Source: Leguminivora glycinivorella
Lineage: Eukaryota; Arthropoda; Insecta; Lepidoptera; Tortricidae
DNA: 64,000 nt
Direction of reading: 5' to 3'
Assembly: GCF_023078275.1 (NCBI RefSeq)
Contig: NC_062980.1
Coordinates: 12,604,783-12,668,782, forward strand
The notes under the pieces are model-generated. The model made no database searches and was not told where the DNA came from. It saw only the letters and a list, made by a program, of their open reading frames with translations. Below are positions 56,758-64,000 of the stretch, piece by piece. A program made the translations under genes and the position numbers. How positions within the stretch are numbered: the first letter of the stretch is position 1; each line of letters opens with the position of its first letter.

Positions 56758-56862
56758 GTGGCAAATGTCGGAAGGATTTCAAAGGCAAAAATCAAAGATG
56801 GCGGCTTCAATGTATGGGATATCAGTCCTACATCCGATATCGGATCGGATAATGTGAAAACG
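56758..56862. mobile_element. MITE family U, copy 2 (left end eroded)
   Basis: The interior aaatcaaagatggcggcttc and the right end acatccgatatcggatcgga are shared with 55247-55373. Confidence 0.65.
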
Positions 56863-56883
56863 CACTAACGGTTAATGCTTAGG

Positions 56884-56979
56884 CCGTTTTCACATTATCC
56901 GATCCGATATCGAGTGTCAGATCGACATCCTACATCCGATAAACGCTTCCGATAGTGTCGGATGTAGGTCCGATAAAAA
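56884..56979. mobile_element. MITE family U, copy 3 (truncated)
   Basis: The left end cgttttcacattatccgatc is intact. The right end breaks off near gtaggtccgata. It sits 21 bp from copy 2. Confidence 0.65.
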
Positions 56980-57562
56980 GCATTGTTCCAAATCAATGAA
57001 GTATGATTTTGTATCAAAAAGTATTTAAAAAATGTTTTATATTTAATAATTATAAGCACTATATTCCAAATATTATATTGTAAAATTAAAATAACGGCAT
57101 AAAAAATACTCAAGAGTGTCAGGCAAAATAAATAATTTTACATTCAATTATATCTACTAAAAGATGATAAAACTAGTATCCGCAATTCGGACCGATGCAT
57201 TACAAACTTTTTTTTTTCAATGGAAATTGTTCAACTAATTTGAATTTCGATCATTGGCAGCTGTTTAATAGACGACATTTTTGTCACGCACACTACTACA
57301 AACGTATACCTACATTATTAACGCACACAAACAAATATTATCGGCCGACAGCTGAATATTCTACGAACACGCGAGCGGGAGCGAGGCTGCCGCCATTTTG
57401 GTGACGCATTCATAGACTAAAAAGTTAACCGCGCAGATGTGCCATTTTCATTGTTCCTACTAATGTGTTTCACCTCTAATAGATTTGCGAAATATATTTA
57501 TTTCAATTTGGAAAATTATTAGGTAACTACTTACTACTTTATGAATTATGTTACTATAATAT

Positions 57563-58126
57563 AAAAAAACCGGCCAAGAGCGTGTCGGGCCACGCTCAGT
57601 GTAGGGTTCCGTAGTTTTCCGTATTTTTCTCAAAAACTACTGAACCTATCAAGTTCAAAACAATTTTCCTAGAAAGTCTTTATAAAGTTCTACTTTTGTG
57701 ATTTTTTTCATATTTTTTAAACATACGGTTCAAAAGTTAGAGGGGGGGACGCACTTTTTTTTCCTTTAGGAGCGATTATTTCCGAAATTACTAATATTAT
57801 CAAAAAACCATCTTAGTAAACCCTTATTCATTTTTAAATACCTATCCAACAATATATCACACGTTGGGGTTGGAATGAAAAAAAATATCAGTCCCCACTT
57901 TACATGTAGGGGGGGTACCCTAATAAAACATTTTTTTCCATTTTTTATTTTTGCACTTTGTCGGCGTGATTGAAATATATATTGGTACCAAATTTCAGCT
58001 TTCTAGTGCTAACGGTTACTGAGATTATCCGCGGACGGACGGACGGACGGACGGACGGACGGACGGACGGACAGACAGACATGGCGAAACTATAAGGGTT
58101 CCTAGTTGACTACGGAACCCTAAAAA
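57563..58126 (-). repeat. Interspersed repeat family S, copy 2 (reverse)
   Basis: It starts aaaaaaccggccaagagcgt, continues to tagggttccgtagttttccg, and ends gttcctagttgactacggaa. It matches 14581-15088 reversed and extends it by the accggccaagagcg end. Confidence 0.8.
58033..58080. repeat. (ACGG)n microsatellite
   Basis: About 10 acgg units inside the family S repeat. Confidence 0.85.
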
Positions 58127-58311
58127 AAGTTAATTTGTTTTTTGATTGTTAATAGTTATTGAGTAAAATTGTATTTTTAGCACGCTCACTTTTTGCTGTT
58201 TTCTTTGGCCTGGTCATGAAAAAAGAGAACAATGGATACGCTTTGTCCAAAAAAACTGACCGCACTATATATATATATATTATTATATATAAGTATATAT
58301 TTGTATTTTAA

Positions 58312-58440
58312 AGAAGAAAATAAATCTTCAAGAAAAGAGCGTACACCCATCTTAAAGGCCGGCAACGCACCTCCAACACCCCTGGTGTTTCGGGTGTCCA
58401 TGGGCGGCAGTGATCGCTTACTTTGTATTTTTTAAGTTGT
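58312..58440. repeat. Interspersed repeat, short
   Basis: The words catcttaaaggccggcaacg and ggtgtttcgggtgtccatgg are characteristic of a common lepidopteran repeat. No gene. Confidence 0.5.
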
Positions 58441-59203
58441 AAATAAATAAATAATTTTGACAGGCGGAATATAATAATGTGTCACATCTGATGGTGGACT
58501 TACTACTCTACGCGTAAATTACCGCTTCGCGCACTCCGCGCATTTGTCAGCTTGTGCAGAGTTTCCGTCTGGCAACGTCGCCTATAGTACGTAGTACATA
58601 TATCTCAATGAACGGAACGCACACAATCTCACCGTTTCGTTGGCAGTATACTGTAGATAGTGGCAGCTCCATCTAGTGACAATATGCAATAAAATTTAGG
58701 TAGCTCGATACTGTCGCGCGCAGGTTGTTCACGTTGTTGCGTCATAGTCAGTAGCAATATATTACGTGATATTATTTCTTTAAAAAATTCTAAAATAATG
58801 CATTAAATTTGTGTTGTCATCGATGTTTGTATTTAATTTATAATGTACTTAATTTATGACGCTTCAAATACCTTTAAATCTATTTGATAAAAAAATAATA
58901 ATCGTCAATCGTGACACTTGGCGCCATCTATGATTTCTATTTGGAAATAATTTTGCACTGTTCCGGATGAGACCCCATGGTATAGGTCTTAAAATTAAGT
59001 TAATAATTGTTCCACCTTTATCCGCTATCTCAAGACAGCATGCAAATGTATAACTTATTCCTAAAACTATACATGTATCGGTATATTTAACACACGTTCA
59101 TTATAATATATACAATTTGTACACAACAGAATAATTTTATGAGAAGAAAAATAATAATAAAGCTAATATATTTTGTAAAAAAAAAAAAAAAGGATATATA
59201 TAT
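58441..59203. other. Non-coding; two CTCF-like words
   Basis: ccatctagtgac lies at 58669-58680 and ggcgccatcta at 58920-58930. No exon is seen. It includes the unresolved 3' UTR of the LINE. Confidence 0.35.
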
Positions 59204-60760
59204 TCAATACAGTGATGTCATCATGTTCTTGTAGTTTAGGAATTCTTTAATGCTGTAAAAACAATGGTCTTGTAGCCAAATCTTAAGGTCATTATAAAAT
59301 TCTTTGCCTTCCAGATTCCTTATTTCTACTGGGAGATTATTATAAACGAAAATACACATATTATATGCATTTCGTTTGTAAATTTCAGTTTTACAACGTG
59401 GCTGGTCTAAGAGATCTTTGTAAGGGGCCCTCAAGTTACCTGCGAAAACATCAGTCCTTTTATTAAAATATCCTGGATTTTTCCTTACAAACATACACAA
59501 TTTTAAAATATACATACAGGCTAATGGAAGTATGTTAAGATCTTTAAAAAGAGGCTTACAGCTACATCTAAACCAGGCATTTTTAATTGCACGTATGCAT
59601 CTTTTTTGAATTTTGAAAACTCTTTCTACGTTAACAGAGTTGCCCCATAGAATTAAGCCATAATTGAGGACAGAGGAAACATAGCTGTGGTAGGCCAAGA
59701 GTGCTGCTTTAAAAGATACACACTGCCTTAGCTTTCGTAAAGCAAAAACAAACCGATCAAGCCTACAGCAAATATAATCAATATGACTCTTCCAGTCAAG
59801 AAAGGAATCCATATTAATTCCCAGAAACATTGCTTTTTTGGTTTCCATAAGTCCAGTGTTATTCATGGTAATGTTTAACTGTGTAGGATTTGACCTGGAT
59901 GAGTGAAATTGCATAAATTGAGTCTTAGATAAATTAATTACAAGATTATTATTATTTATCCAATTATTCATGTCAGTTAGAGCCTTATTAATATCAGATT
60001 CATAATTATATACATTCTCATTATCATTTTTAATTATTATTGTTGTATCATCAGCAAATAGAATAGATTTTTGATTCATGGCTTTCGGTAGGTCATTAAT
60101 AAATAATAGAAATAGTAGTGGACCCAAATTACTACCTTGAGGTACTCCTGAGACAACCGTGCGGAATGACGAACGAAACGCTTTTTTGTGAATTTGGTTA
60201 TCCGCCTCTTCTAGTCGTGTAATCTCAGTGCATTGCTTTCTATTCGACAAATATGATTTAATCCAATCATTCGCTAGTCCCCTTACGCCATAGGCATTAA
60301 GTTTGTCCAATAGCTTTGAATGCTCCACAAGATCAAATGCTTTGGTCATGTCAAGGAATATTGACATAACCGGAGACTTGCTATTTACTGCTTCAGTCAC
60401 ATATTTAATGAAGTCAAAACATGCTAGTTCTGTATTCCTATCCACTCTAAAACCATATTGATCAGGATGTAGGATATTATATTTCGTCAAAAAATTACTC
60501 AATCTCACATAATAGGCCTTTTCAACTACTTTTGATAAAATTGGTACTATAGTTATTGGCCTGTAGTTACCTGGATCATCACGTTCACCTTTTTTAAACA
60601 GCGGCTTTATAATAGACAATTTTAGCTGTTCAGGGAAATGCGCCTGACTAAAAGATAAATTTATAATATGTGCTAGTGAATGACACAGAAAACTTCCAGC
60701 TTCCTTTATTCTATTTTCTATTACATAGTTACATAGGTACCTACAGATCGACCTAATCAC
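59204..60760 (-). CDS. LINE reverse transcriptase (CR1/jockey type), 5'-truncated but open
   Basis: The frame covers 518 codons without a stop. Motifs: LAHIINLSFSQAHFPEQLK from residue 29, NYRPITIVPILSK at 65-77, LDMTKAFDLVEHS at 136-148, GVPQGSNLGPLLF at 205-217, the catalytic FADD at 235-238, then the thumb and a C-terminal tail with YNNLPVEIRN. The reverse transcriptase copies LINE RNA at the target site. The N-terminal apurinic-type endonuclease is absent. Family similarity starts near residue 15-20, so the insertion's 5' break is near 60710. The listed start is only the edge of the open frame (a GTG). Copy is probably young but not self-sufficient. Confidence 0.9.
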   Translation of the reverse strand: MIRSICRYLCNYVIENRIKEAGSFLCHSLAHIINLSFSQAHFPEQLKLSIIKPLFKKGERDDPGNYRPITIVPILSKVVEKAYYVRLSNFLTKYNILHPDQYGFRVDRNTELACFDFIKYVTEAVNSKSPVMSIFLDMTKAFDLVEHSKLLDKLNAYGVRGLANDWIKSYLSNRKQCTEITRLEEADNQIHKKAFRSSFRTVVSGVPQGSNLGPLLFLLFINDLPKAMNQKSILFADDTTIIIKNDNENVYNYESDINKALTDMNNWINNNNLVINLSKTQFMQFHSSRSNPTQLNITMNNTGLMETKKAMFLGINMDSFLDWKSHIDYICCRLDRFVFALRKLRQCVSFKAALLAYHSYVSSVLNYGLILWGNSVNVERVFKIQKRCIRAIKNAWFRCSCKPLFKDLNILPLACMYILKLCMFVRKNPGYFNKRTDVFAGNLRAPYKDLLDQPRCKTEIYKRNAYNMCIFVYNNLPVEIRNLEGKEFYNDLKIWLQDHCFYSIKEFLNYKNMMTSLY

Positions 60761-61942
60761 AGATATATGAAATAGTATTTAATCCTCTGAGGACCTAATA
60801 AAAGCGTGTTAAAAAAGCCGATTGATTGACAAGATAAAAATTAATTAAGTACCTAACACTAATTTGCAATTCTTAACATCTAAAACTAATTCAATTCAAT
60901 AACTTAGCTACTTTATTACTAAACGTGATAGACGAGTACTTAATAAAGGTCCGTGCTAAGTGCCACTCCGTATAGGCGGTTAATTTTACAAGTGATTAGT
61001 GGGATCGGGACGTCGGTAATCTATTGCGGGCATACGACATTTAACCTCCCCGATATCCGAATTCATTGTAATGTAGTTAACGAGACTAGGGCCTGAAACG
61101 TGATGCTCATTTCTATTGAACAGTCTGCTCCAATAGTATAAGTATTATAAGTGCGGAAGAGAGGAAATTCATGGACGTGTCATGAACGTGATCGGAGGGA
61201 GGGTTTTAAAATGTAACGTGAGTCACGACTTCATTGCGTGTTTATTTGAACTACAGTACAGTTGCAAATTAAAGGATATATGAATATATCGGGAAAGGAA
61301 CACTTATTTAGAGATAGATTATCACTTGAACTTCGTCGTGATTAAATAGAACATGCCATAAAATCGTGACTCATGTTACTCTTGACGCGGATTGACCTGA
61401 TTCCCTCTTCGCACGTCTATCGTTTGACGTTTTATAAGTACAAAGTTACACGGTGTGACACGAGGAACCTGAATGATTTTAACGAACTGAGGAGAAAAGT
61501 AGGAAAAAATGTTACATAAGTAGGCTATTTTTTATTGACATCCCTATTGATTGAACTAGTACTTTGCTTTTTCCTATTTAAAATCAATAGGACTAAACGT
61601 CTTCTGATCATAATTATATTTAGAATTTTATAACAGACCCATCAAATCTGTAGCTAAGCTTTTCACACATGACCGCCTAAAATCGAACCATGTATTTCAT
61701 TCAATTCCAAATTGGTCATTCAATTCCAAATACGTCAAATTCACGCTTAAGGTCAAAACAAATATGAAAAATCACTTTTAAAGTGTCACCGATAGCTTTT
61801 TGCGTGCCCAAATTAGTACACCTTAAAAGAATTTGCTTCAACATTAGGTTTTACTCAGCTTACCATTATGTTAATAGGCTTCGATTAGTATAGTTGTTGA
61901 CCTTGGATGGTGGATTGTATCCAAGAATGTAAATTGGACGAT
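60761..61942. other. No recognisable feature
   Basis: AT-rich DNA without supported exons. Confidence 0.4.
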
Positions 61943-61957
61943 AATCTTAAACAATCA

Positions 61958-62021
61958 TCATCCTCCTTGCGTTATCCCGGCATTTTGCCACGGTTCATGG
62001 GAGCCTGGGGTCCGCTTTGAC
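61958..62021 (-). mobile_element. 5'-truncated SINE, 64 bp, with 15-bp target duplication
   Basis: It is the 3' end of the same SINE family as 39407-39711 (catcctccttgcgttatccc and on). It is flanked by exact aatcttaaacaatca repeats at 61943-61957 and 62022-62036. Confidence 0.9.
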
Positions 62022-62036
62022 AATCTTAAACAATCA

Positions 62037-62744
62037 GCGATAAGCTTATAGACCATTAATAAAATTATGTTATGTAAATGTTACTAATCAGTTATACTTG
62101 ATTTGTTAAAACATGTTCAATTAATAACTGCTTCATTAAAAGGCCTGATAAGTAAAAAAATACGTAAGTAATGCTGATGCCTTTTTATATTTCAATAAGA
62201 CATTACTCTACATTATACATACATACATTATACATACAATTACTTAAAGCTGAAAATCATCTTAAGAAAATGTAATTAATGAAATAAGACACGTAGAGCT
62301 TTAAATTTCGGACTTTGTAATATATGATGTGAATGTGATAAAAATATATAGGTACCGGTGTTGTGTGATCGAGGTGATTTGTAACTATGGTCATTGTAAG
62401 TACGTAAAAATGTACTGACTATACTTCGCATAACTTTTGCCGGATTTTCATTGATTTTGCGGATGATAGTTCCTTTGGACATCTATTATTTAGAATGCAA
62501 GCGCCATATACCATTACATACATAAATAACAAATTAGCGGATACCACGCCACTGTGCATTGACAGTCCAAACTATTGCTAAATCGGTAGGTACTTAAAAA
62601 CGCATCGATAGGTTACCTAATATGCAACTACCGCCGACGTAATAAAATGACTGTTCTATCCTGGCCCAAGTTTCTATATCTCACAGAGCAAACAATAATC
62701 TAATTACACACGTGTGTGTGTGTAGGCGAGAGGCTGGCAACCTG
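62037..62744. other. No recognisable feature
   Basis: AT-rich DNA; no supported exon. Confidence 0.35.
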
Positions 62745-62880
62745 TCACTGCAATGTCACAGTTTCGTTTTCTTTCAGCCCCTTATTTGCCAAGAGTGGCA
62801 CTGAAACTTGAGAAGTTTCATGTGCTCTGCTTACCCCTTCATGGGATACAGGCGTGATAGTATGTATGTATGTATGTACA
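62745..62880 (+). repeat. Interspersed repeat with (GTAT)n tail
   Basis: ccccttatttgccaagagtg, ttcatgtgctctgcttaccc and catgggatacaggcgtgata lead into a gtatgtatgtatgtatg tail. This is a common lepidopteran retroposon tail as I recall. Confidence 0.6.
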
Positions 62881-64000
62881 CGTGTTCTACCGTGGCCATC
62901 TTAAATATCGGAGCGCCCGATGTACTCATAAATATTTACACGCCTCGCCTTGCCAATAGAGGTGTGTCCAGATGTTTCTGAGCACCTATACTGCTCCGAT
63001 ATATCTGATGGCAACTGTACGTCTCGCATACTTATATTCGCCGACCAACCGTGTCCGTCCGATATCCGACTCCTGCGCCGCACCGGTAATCATTGGTCGA
63101 CCGGAACATGGTCAATGATCAAGATGTACCAACTATATGGTCAGTTAAATAGTTATTTTTACTTGTCGTATTATGGAAAATTGTCGTGGAAAATTTTTGC
63201 CCGAAATGTAGTTATCTGACTGATAGAGACTTAGAGATCCCAACAACTAACTTAAATTTGTAACTTAATTTTGAGCAAAATATAATTCGTAGATTTATAT
63301 ACTTCTTTATATTTTACGAATACCTACAGTGATTTTAGCATCTATTATGTATATAGTTTGACCAGTGATTACTCAAAGAGTACCTACATGAATGTCTGCC
63401 AAGTTACACCAATGTGACAGAACTGGCTTTCCTCAAACACGGTTAAGCCACAAATAGATTATAAAATCACTGTATTCAACCAAAAGTTTACAGAAATCAA
63501 ACAGTTACAAGTCTCGACTATCCTTGAATATATATTATATTCTTAACAAGGAAACTAGAAAAAACGCCCTTGCCAATATTTGAACTCAATATCCCCAACT
63601 TCATAGGAAAGGTCTCATCAACTAGGCTATAATTGCCCTAAATTCCGTTTGTACAATACAAACTCACGTTACTTTTTACTCGGACGTCCTATCCGGAAAG
63701 ACTTCTTTGAACAGCGGCTTGCCAGTTCATTGCAGTGTCTATACAAAGTGCACATTGTGCGTTTGTCTGTCGGAAGGCTAATAGGTTTAAAATAGTTTAA
63801 ATAAGTAACCTTCGGTCTGAAGGTAAGTACGGGCAAGGATTATTTATACATATAGGATTTGCAATCTCCATACTAAGAAACGTATCTCATTTTTTAGCGC
63901 CACTATTATTTACTATCATAACTACACTGATGATGCCTACATTTTTTCTCCAAATTGACGTGATAACATGATATTGAAAATTGAAATAAAGAACCATGTC
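62881..64000. other. No supported gene
   Basis: A mixed-composition block at 62885-63110 with repeated ccgatat words looks like a decayed MITE. The rest is featureless. Confidence 0.35.

Overview
This is a 64-kb stretch of insect nuclear DNA, almost certainly from a moth or butterfly (Lepidoptera). The evidence is its AT-rich background, split exons with GT-AG introns, and dozens of interspersed repeats of types I know from lepidopteran genomes: the repeat that begins actagcttttgcccgcggc, tRNA-derived SINEs, many palindromic MITEs, and jockey/CR1-type LINE remnants. No bacterial-type gene organisation, CRISPR array or viral gene cluster was seen. Repeat family names here rest on memory and pattern, not on a database search.

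Genes are few. The clearest is an apparently intronless N-terminal Xaa-Pro-Lys methyltransferase (NTMT1 type) on the minus strand at 49531-50220, with a poly(A) signal just downstream. On the plus strand at 51113-54260, four in-phase exons with good splice sites belong to a charged, low-complexity protein I cannot name; its other exons were not found. A 518-codon LINE reverse transcriptase frame is intact on the minus strand at 59204-60760 but lacks its 5' part. Weaker exon candidates are at 6278-6323 (signal-peptide-like, plus), 22228-22269 (membrane-segment-like, minus) and 40948-41144 with 41373-41447 (minus).

Layout: 0.3-2.6 kb holds LINE remnants and MITEs. 7.0-8.9 kb holds two head-to-tail copies of one repeat with internal 119-bp tandem units. 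12.9-13.4 kb holds a degenerate ~140-bp tandem array. 14.06-14.44 kb holds a Penelope-like remnant. 15.3-19.5 kb holds two inverted copies of one repeat, one split by a 0.9-kb transposon carrying telomere-like TTAGG arrays. 20-49 kb is mostly unannotatable AT-rich DNA sprinkled with MITEs and SINEs. 49.5-54.3 kb is the genic core. 54.3-64 kb is intronic or intergenic, with a cluster of CTCF-like motifs, more MITEs and the LINE.

The most interesting signal is a pair of related transposons (18526-19440 and 52585-53201). They share terminal sequence, 9-bp target duplications, inverted arrays of a degenerate GGCATAAT-type word, and a core of TTAGG motifs spaced 57 bp apart. Next are a perfect 94-bp inverted templated insertion near 7.6/8.8 kb, the degenerate ~140-bp satellite at two loci in opposite orientation, and a triple-nested SINE.
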